Shown here: positions 27,511 through 37,335 of the stretch, piece after piece
Position numbering within the stretch: the stretch's first letter is position 1
Layout of the letters: every line of letters starts with the position of its first letter
NCBI RefSeq assembly: GCF_040215105.1
Contig: NZ_CP157875.1
Location: 2,347,501-2,411,500, forward strand
DNA: 64,000 nt
Reading direction: 5' to 3'
Origin: Aeromonas veronii
GTDB lineage: Bacteria; Pseudomonadota; Gammaproteobacteria; Enterobacterales; Aeromonadaceae
The notes under the pieces: generated by a model
The model's database searches: none
What the model was told of the DNA's origin: nothing
What the model saw: the letters and a program-made list of their open reading frames with translations, nothing else
Program-made: the position numbers and the translations under genes

Positions 27511-28719
27511 TTACCTCCAGGGGCCGGTCAGATCGAAGCCAACCAAGCTGCGGTAATCACCGCCAAAAATACTCAGGTTGTAAATAGGCCTGATAAAGCG
27601 AACAGTCTTGCCCGGCATGGCGGGCAGGTTGGCAAAGTTCTTACGATCCCACGCAACCACATCCCCGAATGGAGCGATGAGACCGGGGAGGTAGCCACGA
27701 AGATGGTTACCGGTTTCTATGATCATGACCGGATCCGCACTCATGTAGAACGCGTTATCTGGCCCATTGGGAACGTTCAGACCCTGACCAAAGCGGGTAA
27801 ACACCCCTCTGGTAGACCACCCCGTAGTGCCAAACAACTGGGTGTATGGCCTCGCTAACGCCTTGTTGCTGCCTTCGCTGAACGTGGTCAGGGTGGTCCC
27901 CAAGTAGTTGACGTTTGCCCCTGTATCGCGCTGTGACCAAGTGTGGCTGTTGTCGTTGGTGGTGGTTACGTTGTAGTGACAGAGGACGGCATGGTAGCGA
28001 TCACCAGGACGAACCGACTTGAGGTAGCCAAAGCAGTAGATGGCCGGATAACTGACGACACTGATGGCTTGCACCCAATAGAACAACTGGCTATCACCGA
28101 TAAAATCCCATGTCTTGTTGCTATAGCGTTGGGTGGCTGGCCAGCGATGTTCGTAGATCAGGGTGTAGGTGTTGATATCCACCACATCCTCGACCATCTG
28201 CACCTTGGCAAGGTACTGGTTACTGCCATAGCCATTTGTGCCGGTCCAGCCAGAAAACGCCGTGTTGTCGATGCGCAGGCTGACGTTGCCAGAAGCCGAG
28301 ACGTCCGTGGGACGATAGATCGCCACCTTGCCATCGCTGCTCTCGTGGGTCTGGGTCCAGCCGAGCGGGGCCACCTTCATGGTCATGGTGCCGCTGGCCG
28401 CGCTGCCTGGGTTGCCACCGTCCAGTTCGATCCAGACCTCGGTGGTGCTCACCTTCTTAACCCTGTGCTCGCCGTTATAGGCGGCCGGGCTGGCCCCGCT
28501 CACCTCGACCACCGAATCCGGCAGGTAGGCGTGGCCGGCGGCGATGGTGGCCTTGGCGGCCCCCTCGGTGGCGTCCCATACCAGGCTGTTGAGGGTGAGG
28601 GTACCAAAGCCGGTCACCAGCACTGCCTTGAGCAGCGCAGTCAGGGCACCGTCGGCGGTGTCGCCGAGGCTGGGGGCGCCTTGCATCTGGCTCGCATACC
28701 ATTTCACGGGATAGGCCAT
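27511..28719 (-). CDS. tail-operon protein, probable adhesin or tip component
   Basis: A 402-residue late protein starting MAYPVKWYASQMQGAPSLGDTADGALTALLKAVLVTGFGTLTLNSL at ATG 28719, which has CAGGAG 7 nt upstream; an earlier frame start has no such site. The first 140 residues look like a conserved tail domain (VSGASPAAYNGEHRVKKVSTTEVWIELDGG). The remainder is Tyr/Trp/Asn-rich beta structure, often seen in receptor-binding regions. No catalytic motif is seen. The order in the operon places it between the 1205-residue protein and the LamG-like protein. Confidence 0.6.
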   Translation of the reverse strand: MAYPVKWYASQMQGAPSLGDTADGALTALLKAVLVTGFGTLTLNSLVWDATEGAAKATIAAGHAYLPDSVVEVSGASPAAYNGEHRVKKVSTTEVWIELDGGNPGSAASGTMTMKVAPLGWTQTHESSDGKVAIYRPTDVSASGNVSLRIDNTAFSGWTGTNGYGSNQYLAKVQMVEDVVDINTYTLIYEHRWPATQRYSNKTWDFIGDSQLFYWVQAISVVSYPAIYCFGYLKSVRPGDRYHAVLCHYNVTTTNDNSHTWSQRDTGANVNYLGTTLTTFSEGSNKALARPYTQLFGTTGWSTRGVFTRFGQGLNVPNGPDNAFYMSADPVMIIETGNHLRGYLPGLIAPFGDVVAWDRKNFANLPAMPGKTVRFIRPIYNLSIFGGDYRSLVGFDLTGPWR

Positions 28720-28768
28720 GGTGATCTCCTGTTGATTCAATGTGGGTGGGGCAATCTGCCCCACCCGG

Positions 28769-31700
28769 TTAGCGGTTCACGTTGCCCCGCAGCTGGATCT
28801 CGAACTTGTCCGACTCCTGGGCCGCAACCGACTGCAGGATGGTGCGGATAAACCACACCGGATAGTTCGCCGCCTTGGTGGTGAACCGCAGCACATTGGC
28901 GGCCGCCCAGCCTGAGCCCCAGCCCCGCTTGTCCAGCCGGAAGTAAGGCTGGCCGTTGTTGGGGTTGATGGGGGCAAAGTCGGTGTTTACATCGCCGAGG
29001 GCTATCTGGCCCACATGCTCCCCGACCAGCACAAAGGAGGTGCTGGACTGGAAGATGATCGCCCAACGCTCCTCGATGGTGGCCCGGTTGGTCACCTGCA
29101 GAGGAAAGTCGGTATCGTTGAACGTCGGGCTCGCCGCATCGCCGATCAGGGTGTCGCTCCAGACGTTGGTCCAGGTTTTCTGGTCGAACAGCCCGGTGTA
29201 GCGCGTCCACAGATCCCCGATGATGAGCGCGCTCGACACATGGGTATCCGCCGCGCTGTAGGCGTGAGAGAGCGGTCTGGCCAGGGTCAGCCGGCCCGAG
29301 ATCTCCACGTCCGTCACCAGGCTCATGTCCTCGATGCGATGCACCACCGCCAGCGGCTCCACGTACCCGGTTAAGGAGAGGGGGCTGGCCATGGTCACCA
29401 CCCCGCTGTCGAGGTTCACGCTGTAGAGGTTCGCGGCCAGCAGCTTGCCGTCGTGATCCTCCACATGGGCGTAAGCCAGTCGGGTGCGTCCGGTGTTGAG
29501 GGTCTGCCCCGCCACCACCCCGAGCGGGAAGGCGCTTTTCAGGGTGCTGTGTACCACCACCACGTTGCCCTTGCGGATGAAGGGCACCCGCCCGTCTGAC
29601 GGCAACCGCACCGGGTCCAGCCCGATCTGGTCTGCATCGAGCGGCAGATAGGAATAGACCACGCAGTTAAAGCGGATGGAGTCCGCCACCGCGCTGATGG
29701 GCCTCCAGATCTTGCCGTTCGCGTCCACCTGTTCGGCGTCATACCAGGGCTGGCTCTCGTTGCCCGCCGCCGTGATGAGCCGCCCAAAGCGGATGCTGAC
29801 GATGCCGGTCTGGTGATCCACCTGGCCGTCCATGTCCACCGTGGTAAAGAAGCCATCCCCGTCCGCCGTCGCCTCGATGCGCCGGCCGGTGGCGGTGTTG
29901 GCCGCAATGTAGAGACTGCCCGGCGCCAGTGGCGCCCCCGGGGTGCGGAAGGTCACCCGGTCCACCGACTGGGCGGTGAACGAGGTGGCCAGACTCAGCA
30001 GCACCGGCTGGGCAGTCGCCCCGGCCGCCCAGTCAGACAGGGTGCCCACGCCGTTGCTGTAGTCGAGCGTTCCCGCCTGGATGCCGCTGCCGGTCGCCGG
30101 ATCCGGGTCGCGGTAGAGCAGCCCCTGCCGGTCCACGTAAGTAGAGCCGCCGAGGGTGAAGCGGGCCGAGCCCTCCAGGATCGCCTCGGCAAAGCCGGGG
30201 GTGACGTCGATCTGCAGCGCGTTGGTGGTCAGGGTGGCATTGATGGCCTGGGCGCTGTTGTTGTTGCGGTAGGTCACATCCACCCAGCCGTTTTCCCCAT
30301 CGGGGAAGGTGTAGGCGGTAGTGATGTAGTCGATACCCAGCATGGCCCAGCGCTTGGTTTCAATGAGCTGGTTACCCACCCACTGGCTGCCCACCGTGAC
30401 CCAGCCATAACGGGGACGCGGCAAGGGGGCCGTGCCGTCCGGCATAAAGTGCAGGGTACCGGCGGCATAGTTGATGGCCCCGAGTGTCACCCCGCTGGCA
30501 TCCTTGAGGTTGCCCAGGCCATCGTCCTGCAGCGTGATGATCGGATCCTTGGTCTCGATCACCAGCTGCTCCTCCACCGCATCAAACTTGTGATAGAGAG
30601 CGTTGAACTTGACCCGCACCGAACCCGGGGTGAGGTTGAGCGCCCCGCCACCGTCCCCGTCCAGGGTGATGGAGAGGTGCCCCACCTGGCCGGGGGTGCT
30701 CAGGCGCCCCGGTTCGATATGGCGCTCGGTCACCGGTTCCCCGTACTGGTAAGCCGCCGTGAACTGTGCTCCCAGCGCCGGCAAGGTCACATGGTCCAGC
30801 TCGATCTCGCCGGTGGCGTAGTTGATGCGCCCGACGATATCCCCGGCGATGGTGCCGTTACCGGCGGTGTCGTTGGCGGTCTTGTTGCCCCCCCAGGTCA
30901 GCACCAGGCTCTTGGGGGTAACGCCGGTGTGGGGCAGTTGCCAGCGACTCTTGCCGATGGAGATCGCCTGGCCAGAGCGGTTGGTGTAGTTCACCGGGGT
31001 ACCCCAGCTGAACATAATCGCCGTGTTCACATCCGGCAGTGCGCCAAGGGTCAACAGCACAGAGCCGGTGGCATAGTTGAGGGTGGCCGAGCCGTAGCTG
31101 CTATCCATCCCCTTGCACTCGCCCCGGCCGTTGTCCTTCAAGTCGTACCATTTGCCCTGAGCCATAAAGCTGATGGTGAGCGTCCCCGGTGCCGGGGTCG
31201 GCTGCAGGGTGGTCACGTAGGCATAGCCCCGGTTGTTGGCCTTGATGGGGATCTGGGCCGTATCGGCGATCCGCGCCGGACTGGTCGCCGGCCAGAACAC
31301 CACGCTCTTGCTTGCGGTGCCGTAGTTAGGGCACTGATTGTTGAAGTCCAGCCGCCCCCGGCCGTAGTCGATGGCACCGATCACCGAGCCCCCCAGCACC
31401 AGCTCGCCGCCCCGGTCGGTGATGACGGCGGCACCGATGGTGACCGACACGCTGCCCGGCTTGGCGCCGGTACCGAGAAACAGGCTCTTGCTGGGTGCAA
31501 TGCTGGCCACCGTGCTCAGGGTGACGCTTTGGCGACCCGAGTCCACCAGGGCGGCCAGCTCCCCGGCAGCGGTCAAATCCACTGCCGGGGTTTCGCTGCG
31601 CGCCGCCGGCACCAGCTGGGTAAAAATGGTGTTGGCCTTCACCTGCATAGCCCCGAAGGCCGCATTCTCGGCCAGCCCGGTGGTGGCGAAATATTGCGAA

Positions 31701-32386
31701 CCATCGGCCACCACCGTCTCGCGCAGGGCGGTCTTGGGGTTGGTGATGGTGTCATAGGGGGTAGGCTGTTCCCCCTCGAAGGTGTAGCGCAGGGGGTCGG
31801 CCAGCTCGCAGGTCACCACCAGGCGCTCGAACTCGTTGCCGTAGCCGGCGATGAGGAACTTGCGCAGCTGGGTGCTGACCGACAGCACCCGCACATACTG
31901 CTCGGTTTCGGTCGACTTGGCCTCGTCCCCCACCAGACACAGCACCTCACCGATCTCGGGGATGCGCAGCTCTTTGCGCTGGAAGAAGCGGATCGCCCGC
32001 TGCCCTTCCAGCTGGGTGTCGTAGAGGAAGCCCTGCCACTTGGGACCACGGGCCAGATAGCGCTCGACCCGATCCCGGGCCGCGTCACGGGTGTCGTGGT
32101 GGTCCTTGGTAGTCATCATGCACAGGCCGACGTTGGGATCGGTCGGCGGCAGCAGCACGGTGACGTTGGCCCCGAAATAGGTGTCTGTGTTGTCGGTCTG
32201 GACGGCCAGGAACCCCTTGCGCAGGTTCACCACCCCATAGGCCCGGTCCAGATCCGAAATGTCGGGGAACATGGCGTTATGCTCGCCACTCAGGATCTCG
32301 TGGCCGGTGAGGCGACCCCCGCCGTCCGTGGTGTCAGTCATGCGCTGACTGGCCATCAGCTTGATATCGCCCGCGAGAATGGTCAT
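28769..32386 (-). CDS. large tail structural protein (1205 aa)
   Basis: Largest prophage gene. It begins MTILAGDIKLMASQRMTDTTDGGGRLTGHEILSGEHNAMFPDISDLDRAYGVVNLRK, a start known to me from Mu-like siphovirus tail modules. Several internal stretches repeat a beta-rich unit of the form G.INYA.G.L.F or G.IDYGRGRLDFNN, at about residues 345, 525, 645 and 780. It follows the 121-residue gene with a one-base overlap and precedes the 402-residue gene. A baseplate or tail-tip structural role is inferred; no enzymatic motif is apparent. Confidence 0.7.
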   Translation of the reverse strand: MTILAGDIKLMASQRMTDTTDGGGRLTGHEILSGEHNAMFPDISDLDRAYGVVNLRKGFLAVQTDNTDTYFGANVTVLLPPTDPNVGLCMMTTKDHHDTRDAARDRVERYLARGPKWQGFLYDTQLEGQRAIRFFQRKELRIPEIGEVLCLVGDEAKSTETEQYVRVLSVSTQLRKFLIAGYGNEFERLVVTCELADPLRYTFEGEQPTPYDTITNPKTALRETVVADGSQYFATTGLAENAAFGAMQVKANTIFTQLVPAARSETPAVDLTAAGELAALVDSGRQSVTLSTVASIAPSKSLFLGTGAKPGSVSVTIGAAVITDRGGELVLGGSVIGAIDYGRGRLDFNNQCPNYGTASKSVVFWPATSPARIADTAQIPIKANNRGYAYVTTLQPTPAPGTLTISFMAQGKWYDLKDNGRGECKGMDSSYGSATLNYATGSVLLTLGALPDVNTAIMFSWGTPVNYTNRSGQAISIGKSRWQLPHTGVTPKSLVLTWGGNKTANDTAGNGTIAGDIVGRINYATGEIELDHVTLPALGAQFTAAYQYGEPVTERHIEPGRLSTPGQVGHLSITLDGDGGGALNLTPGSVRVKFNALYHKFDAVEEQLVIETKDPIITLQDDGLGNLKDASGVTLGAINYAAGTLHFMPDGTAPLPRPRYGWVTVGSQWVGNQLIETKRWAMLGIDYITTAYTFPDGENGWVDVTYRNNNSAQAINATLTTNALQIDVTPGFAEAILEGSARFTLGGSTYVDRQGLLYRDPDPATGSGIQAGTLDYSNGVGTLSDWAAGATAQPVLLSLATSFTAQSVDRVTFRTPGAPLAPGSLYIAANTATGRRIEATADGDGFFTTVDMDGQVDHQTGIVSIRFGRLITAAGNESQPWYDAEQVDANGKIWRPISAVADSIRFNCVVYSYLPLDADQIGLDPVRLPSDGRVPFIRKGNVVVVHSTLKSAFPLGVVAGQTLNTGRTRLAYAHVEDHDGKLLAANLYSVNLDSGVVTMASPLSLTGYVEPLAVVHRIEDMSLVTDVEISGRLTLARPLSHAYSAADTHVSSALIIGDLWTRYTGLFDQKTWTNVWSDTLIGDAASPTFNDTDFPLQVTNRATIEERWAIIFQSSTSFVLVGEHVGQIALGDVNTDFAPINPNNGQPYFRLDKRGWGSGWAAANVLRFTTKAANYPVWFIRTILQSVAAQESDKFEIQLRGNVNR

Positions 32387-32751
32387 CAGCTTACCTCGGT
32401 CAGGTTAAGGGTCAGGGCATAGGGGGAGCCCGCCTCGGGGTCCGCCATCTCGATAAGGGGGGTAGCCACCACCCCGGGCCGCCGCCAAATCACGGTGCGC
32501 CCTACCCCATCAAGCAGAGTCAAGGTCAGGGTCTGGGCCACCTGTGCCTCCAGCTCCTTGAGCGCGAGCACGGTGGCGCGGCTGCAGTGGCCCACCAGGG
32601 TAAGGGGGCGGCCTTCGGGTCTGGCGGTCTCCTCCACCAGGAGCGCACCGGAGAGAGTTGGCGTCACCACCTGCTCGACCGGCGCCCAGTCGAACTCGTC
32701 CCGCCAGACGAGATCGTCGGGCAGCAGCACGCTGTTTAAGGTCACGTTCAT
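32386..32751 (-). CDS. small tail protein between tape measure and tip genes
   Basis: A 121-residue protein starting MNVTLNSVLLPDDLVWRDEFDWAPVEQVVTPTLSGALLVEE. The predicted beta pattern and position directly after the tape-measure gene are like small distal-tail (Dit-like or baseplate) proteins, but I recognise no family. Its stop overlaps the start of the 1205-residue gene (TGATG), and its start overlaps the tape-measure stop (ATGA), so all three are coupled. Confidence 0.7.
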   Translation of the reverse strand: MNVTLNSVLLPDDLVWRDEFDWAPVEQVVTPTLSGALLVEETARPEGRPLTLVGHCSRATVLALKELEAQVAQTLTLTLLDGVGRTVIWRRPGVVATPLIEMADPEAGSPYALTLNLTEVS

Positions 32752-35591
32752 GAGCGCAATCCCTGCTGTTTAAGAAGGCGGATAAAGGCCTGCGCGTTGG
32801 CCTCGTCGGCCTGCACCTCGGCCCGGGCACCGTTCGATGCGCGCAGCTCGATGATGATCCGCTCGGGTTGACCCGGGGTTTGATGGCCTAGTGACGTGGT
32901 AGGCGAACTCGGCCCTGACACCGATGGGCTGGCGGCTTGTGCCTTCTCGGCCTCCTTGGCCTGGGCCTTGCTGAGCTCCGCCTTGAGCTGGGCGCGCATG
33001 GCTTCCATCTCTTTCTGGAACTTCTCGCCGTAATACTTGCTCCACTCGCTGTAGGCGGGAATGTCTTTGACCTTCTGGCTGTAACGGGCCAGTTCCTCTT
33101 CCACCCCTGCCAAGGTGTTGGCCAGCGCATCGGCATTGCCGCGCAGCCCGTTGATATCCACGCTCTTGTAGAAGAAACCGCCCACCGTCTCGGTGCGGGT
33201 GCTGCCACGCCCACCCGCACCACTGCCTCCGGCAGAGGCCACAGCTGATCCGGTCTGGTCGGCCTGGTCTTTGACACCCTGCAGACCGGAGCGCATGGCA
33301 TCGGTCGCGCTCCTGGCCTTGGCGGCCGCCTCATCGAAGCCATCGCCGATGGCGGCCACGGCTTGCTTGGCCTCCCCACTCCCCCCCTTCACCTTGTCCA
33401 TGGCCGCGGCGGCAATGGATATGGAGCGGGCCAGCGCCTCACCGGTGATCTTGCCCTGGGCGGCCAACTGCTTCTGGCGCTCGATCACCGCGTCGATCTC
33501 GGCCTTGGTCTTGGCGCTGTTGTAGGCGCTGGCCAGCGCCTCCTCGATGGCGGCGCTGCTGGCACCGGTGTGCTGCACCAGCACATCCAGGGCGCCGAGG
33601 GTCTTCTGAAAGCCGGCCCCGATGCGGCCATTGGCCCGCTCGAAGTCCAGCCCCAGCTCATCGAATGCCTTGGCGAGCGCGGCGGGCCCCTCGGCCGCCG
33701 TCTTCTTGGCCACGGCGTTGATCTCGTCCAGATAGTCACGGGTCTGCTTGACCTCGGTACCGAGCTCCTGGACGGCTGCCGCCCCTTGGCGCCAGCTGCC
33801 GGTGGCCTCGTCGTAATGCACCTTGCCATCACGAACGGCTCGATCCAGGTCTTCCACGCTGGTGATGGCGATCCCGAGCTCGGCCGACAGCGCCGCCAGT
33901 TGGCCATTGAGCTGGGCCTGGGTCTGTGAGCGCAGGGCTTGGGAGTCCCGCAGGGCCAGTTCGGCCTGCATCCACTCTTTGAGGGCCGCGCTCATGCGGA
34001 TGATCTGGCTCACCGCCTCCACCGTCACGGCGGCCAGCAGCCCCCTGATGGCCAGCCCCAACGCCCGCACCCCGATAGAGGCAGCAGCGGCGGCCGTGCC
34101 TGCCGTGGTCATGCCCCCCGCCGCCGTGGCGGTCGCGGCCGGCAGGGCGATGAACTGGCCATAGAGGCCGCGCAGATCGGCTATCCAGTTGGCGACCTTC
34201 AGGCCAAACCAGGCCTGGGCCATGATGACCAGCTCGGCGCGCCACTGGGCGGCGGTCTGGATAAAGGACTTGAGGGTTTCACCGAGCGAGACTATGCCGT
34301 CTGAGACGCGCTTGGCCCACGCCTGCAGGCGGCCATCCTTGGCCATCAGGTCGAACTCAGCGTTGAGCTGGGCCAGCTGATTCTTGAGCCAGTCCAGAGC
34401 GCCCGATTCGCTCACCATGTGGTAGAACTTGGCCAGGTTGTCCTGGGCGTTGGAAATCAGCCCGGACAGCAGGCCCATGTTGTTGGCGGCCGCGCCTCCC
34501 GATTGGGCCGCGATCTCGTTCATCAGCCCCTGGATGGTGTCGCGGCCGAGCTTGCCGGCTTCCGAGAGCTTCTGCAGCTCGGCGGTGTTCTTGCCGGTAA
34601 CTTGTTCCAGCAGTTGCCAGACCGGCACCCCACGCTCGATCAACTGCAGGATCTCCTCCCCCTGCAGCTTCTGCTTGGCCCAGGCCTGACCGAGCGCCAG
34701 GGAGATGCCCTGCACCTCCTCGAAGCCGCCGCCCAGCTTGTAGGCCTGATCGACGATGCCCTGCATGGCGCCGTCCATGGGGTCGATGCCAAAGGCCTTG
34801 AGGCGCACGAAGACCTGGGTAACCTCGTCGAGCTGCAGCGGGGTGTTCTTGGCGAAGTCCTGGATCCATGCTGAGGCCTGCTTGCCCCCTTCGATGGAGC
34901 CCATCACCGCCTTGAGTTGCACGCTGAGCCGCTCGGCTTGATCGCCGGTCTGGAACATGGCCATCAGCTGGGTCGTCAGGGTCTGGATACCGAACCAGGT
35001 ACCGGCCAGCGCCACCAAGCGACCGGTCAGGCTGCCGATGGCATCCTGGAAGCCGTTGGATTGCTGGCCACTCTGAGCCAAAGAGCGACCCAGCCGCTCG
35101 GTCTGGACCGCGCTCTCGCGAAGCTCTCGCTGCAGTCGGGTCTGCTCCTGAGCAAGGTTGCGGGTGTCCACCCCGGCTTGGGTGAGACCGGCGTGCAGAC
35201 GGCTATGACTGGCAGACTGTGCGATCAGCTGGCGCTCCAGCTGCTTGACCTCGGAGGCCAGTAGCCGCTCCTGGTCGGTCAACTGACGGGCGCTACCTGC
35301 GGCCCCCTGCTGCTCGCGGCGCAGTTCGGTCAGGCGGTCACGGGAGAGGACAGTGGCCTGCTCCAGCTGGCTCAGGGCGCGGCCGCTGGCCTCGAACTGA
35401 TTGATCAGCTCCTGCTGCTGGCTCAGGTTTTCCAAGGTAGTGGCAAGGCGTGCCGTTTCAGCAGCGGTCTCGTCAGAAAGGGGCCCCAGCTCCTGCACCT
35501 GCCCCGCCAGCGCGGCCAGATCCTCACGGCCGGTGACCTTGGCCGCCAGCTCCAGGGCTAGTTTTAAGGTGGAAGAGGTGGACATGGACAT
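32748..35591 (-). CDS. tail tape measure protein
   Basis: A 947-residue protein from ATG 35591. It has long N-terminal coiled coils (about 1-200, rich in Gln, Leu, Glu), a conserved tape-measure domain (GGKQASAWIQDFAKNTPLQLDEVTQ... ALGQAWAKQKLQGEEILQLIERGVPVW), central hydrophobic helices (about 480-560) and a Gly/Ser-rich then helical C-terminus. At about 0.15 nm per residue the tail would be near 140 nm long. A TTG start at 35633 is possible. Just upstream, where tail-assembly chaperone genes normally lie, there is instead an opposite-strand cargo locus. Confidence 0.9.
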   Translation of the reverse strand: MSMSTSSTLKLALELAAKVTGREDLAALAGQVQELGPLSDETAAETARLATTLENLSQQQELINQFEASGRALSQLEQATVLSRDRLTELRREQQGAAGSARQLTDQERLLASEVKQLERQLIAQSASHSRLHAGLTQAGVDTRNLAQEQTRLQRELRESAVQTERLGRSLAQSGQQSNGFQDAIGSLTGRLVALAGTWFGIQTLTTQLMAMFQTGDQAERLSVQLKAVMGSIEGGKQASAWIQDFAKNTPLQLDEVTQVFVRLKAFGIDPMDGAMQGIVDQAYKLGGGFEEVQGISLALGQAWAKQKLQGEEILQLIERGVPVWQLLEQVTGKNTAELQKLSEAGKLGRDTIQGLMNEIAAQSGGAAANNMGLLSGLISNAQDNLAKFYHMVSESGALDWLKNQLAQLNAEFDLMAKDGRLQAWAKRVSDGIVSLGETLKSFIQTAAQWRAELVIMAQAWFGLKVANWIADLRGLYGQFIALPAATATAAGGMTTAGTAAAAASIGVRALGLAIRGLLAAVTVEAVSQIIRMSAALKEWMQAELALRDSQALRSQTQAQLNGQLAALSAELGIAITSVEDLDRAVRDGKVHYDEATGSWRQGAAAVQELGTEVKQTRDYLDEINAVAKKTAAEGPAALAKAFDELGLDFERANGRIGAGFQKTLGALDVLVQHTGASSAAIEEALASAYNSAKTKAEIDAVIERQKQLAAQGKITGEALARSISIAAAAMDKVKGGSGEAKQAVAAIGDGFDEAAAKARSATDAMRSGLQGVKDQADQTGSAVASAGGSGAGGRGSTRTETVGGFFYKSVDINGLRGNADALANTLAGVEEELARYSQKVKDIPAYSEWSKYYGEKFQKEMEAMRAQLKAELSKAQAKEAEKAQAASPSVSGPSSPTTSLGHQTPGQPERIIIELRASNGARAEVQADEANAQAFIRLLKQQGLRS

Positions 35592-35756
35592 TTCCGAACA
35601 AGTAGGAGATGCCTCATGGTAAAGAGATGACAAAGTTGAGGGGTTTACGACAAATTACAGATACATGTCACAAGGAAGATAACTTTGCATGGCACAATCT
35701 GGAACCCAATGGCAAAATGTCGTCTGTATTTTTCAATTATATGAGCTTCTGGTGTT

Positions 35757-36599
35757 ATGAAAGAAACGGTCTTGCGAAATCTCTGGTGGATTGCATTTGG
35801 GGTTGCTTTCATTTTACTCATTGACCATAGCTTAAAAATTGTAAATCTAACCGTTGATACGACTTCAATTCTCTTATTAGTCGTTATGCTTCTCAGCCCT
35901 TTCGTGGCCGCAGTTAAGAAAATAAAATTCGGGGACTTTGAAGCTGAAATAGATATTGATGAAATCCGCAAGATAAAATCGGAAACTGAAAAAACACTCA
36001 ATGAAACCCAAGAGACTCGTGAAGAACAAGCTGAAATATATGCTACTAGTGATGCAATCAAGGCATTAGCAGAATCAGACCCAGTAATAGCTTTGGCAAA
36101 AATCCGCATTGAGCTTGAAAAAACCCTTGGGCAACTTGCTCGTTATAATTCGATTACCGTTAAAAACTTCTCGCTTGGAATTCTCGTAAACCAACTCACC
36201 AACCAAGAAATAATCAACCATGACATAGGAAAAGCATTACGAGAAGTTATTGCTTTATGCAACCGTGCAATTCATGGCGAAAGCATATCTGAAGAAGGTG
36301 CAAGAACAATTGTTGATGTGGGTATAAATTTACTCGAAGAATTGTATTGGCTTGCCAGAATGCAGGCATCTGGCGGAACTGTGGTTCTCGAAGAGATAAT
36401 TACGCCCGAGCAGTCCAATGACTATTATTATAAAAAAAGGTATCGACTTACATCGATAACCCCATACGTTAAAAACCCCAAAAAGGTTGTGCGAGAATTA
36501 ACTCAAGAACAGTTGGATGAAATCCTTCAAGGTTATGAAGAATATGCAGAGTTCATTGTGGAACTTGTTGAAATAAACAGCAAACAACCATCCGAATAG
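35757..36599 (+). CDS. membrane-anchored protein with HEPN/DUF4145-like domain (cargo)
   Basis: A 280-residue protein on the strand opposite to the tail genes, with low GC. Two membrane helices (about 9-26 and 36-54) are followed by a charged, probably coiled segment (65-97) and a helical domain (about 98-205) with IRIELEKTLGQLA and IALCNRAIHGESISEEGARTIVDVG, which resembles DUF4145/HEPN-like domains. The R...H motif is NRAIH (shorter than classical Rx4-6H), so nuclease activity is doubtful. The C-terminal 70 residues are acidic. It is followed 57 bp on by a second HEPN-motif gene. Membrane anchoring plus an HEPN-like partner suggests a defence or abortive-infection module; this is inference. 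Confidence 0.7.
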   Translation: MKETVLRNLWWIAFGVAFILLIDHSLKIVNLTVDTTSILLLVVMLLSPFVAAVKKIKFGDFEAEIDIDEIRKIKSETEKTLNETQETREEQAEIYATSDAIKALAESDPVIALAKIRIELEKTLGQLARYNSITVKNFSLGILVNQLTNQEIINHDIGKALREVIALCNRAIHGESISEEGARTIVDVGINLLEELYWLARMQASGGTVVLEEIITPEQSNDYYYKKRYRLTSITPYVKNPKKVVRELTQEQLDEILQGYEEYAEFIVELVEINSKQPSE

Positions 36600-36656
36600 C
36601 AATGTATTTACATTGCGAACCCGGCTACAATGAACAAACACATAGGTTAACAAACA

Positions 36657-37274
36657 ATGTTTAATTCATACATAAAATACGAACTAAAAGCCCATATGGC
36701 TATGAACCAAGTAGCAATTGTGTTTGATCTGGCTCGTTCTGCTGAAAAAATGTGTGAATGGAAAAATATAGGTAATGACAATGACGCTTGGCTTGAAGGG
36801 CCATTGATTGAAGCCCCTGCAAACAAAGTTAAAATTGATAGAAGTTTTCCTTACATTGTAAAAACAAGCATCGAATCTAGAGTTATTGCTGCAAGAGCAG
36901 ATGTTGTTTTTAAACGTGAGCCAGAGAATGGTATGCGTAGGATAGATCTCCCTGAGGTTGATGGTTCCAGAGTGGCCCCCTACATTGCCAAGGCGGCGAT
37001 AATTGAACAGTTCGAATTATTCAAGGAAATATGTGTTCTTTTCAAAGCCCCATTCAATATTAAGCAAGCAAAGACGTTCCGTGGCATTGTTGATGACACT
37101 CTTCTGGAGCGCTTAGTGGCTGCTGTTAAGAGACGAAATGAACTAACCCATCAGGATGAATGCCAACCACCAACTATGCGTGAAGCTGTAGAATATTTTT
37201 ATGACATTACTGAACTTGCTGTGCGATTCGGGGAACTAGCAAGTGAAGGTGTTTTTGATAACAAATCCATGTGA
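36657..37274 (+). CDS. HEPN-motif protein (cargo)
   Basis: A 205-residue soluble protein, low in GC, second gene of the cargo pair. Near the C-terminus it has KRRNELTHQDE, with R160-N-x3-H165, the canonical Rx4H motif of HEPN ribonucleases, followed by a helix with EAVEYFYDITELA. The first 110 residues are a mixed domain that I do not recognise. The gene lies in the same direction as the membrane-anchored gene, 57 bp downstream, and converges on the tail-tube gene, whose terminator lies at 37319. A cytotoxic RNase controlled by or working with its partner is plausible but unproven. Confidence 0.7.
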   Translation: MFNSYIKYELKAHMAMNQVAIVFDLARSAEKMCEWKNIGNDNDAWLEGPLIEAPANKVKIDRSFPYIVKTSIESRVIAARADVVFKREPENGMRRIDLPEVDGSRVAPYIAKAAIIEQFELFKEICVLFKAPFNIKQAKTFRGIVDDTLLERLVAAVKRRNELTHQDECQPPTMREAVEYFYDITELAVRFGELASEGVFDNKSM

Positions 37275-37318
37275 CAGATTCGTTTATGAGTAAGCATTGG
37301 CGATAGCTAAGAAAAAAC

Positions 37319-37335
37319 GGCGGGTCTTCCCCGCC
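37319..37335 (-). terminator. intrinsic terminator after the tail tube gene
   Basis: A GGCGGG / CCCGCC stem with a 5-nt loop is followed on the minus strand by GTTTTTTCTT. A strong terminator here, in the middle of a late operon, is unexpected: it would stop transcription from head genes into the tape-measure gene unless read through or antiterminated. It probably came with, or because of, the cargo. Confidence 0.75.

Noticed and set aside
29813..32422. 869-codon open frame on the + strand
   Set aside because: It is antisense to the 1205-residue tail gene over its whole length; long antisense frames arise from high third-position GC. The sequence is Gly/His/Val-rich with no domain, and no ribosome site fits.
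35645..36109. 154-codon minus strand frame as the missing tail chaperone
   Set aside because: It lies wholly opposite the first cargo gene, has Ser/Ile-rich shadow composition and no ribosome site; it does not continue the late operon.
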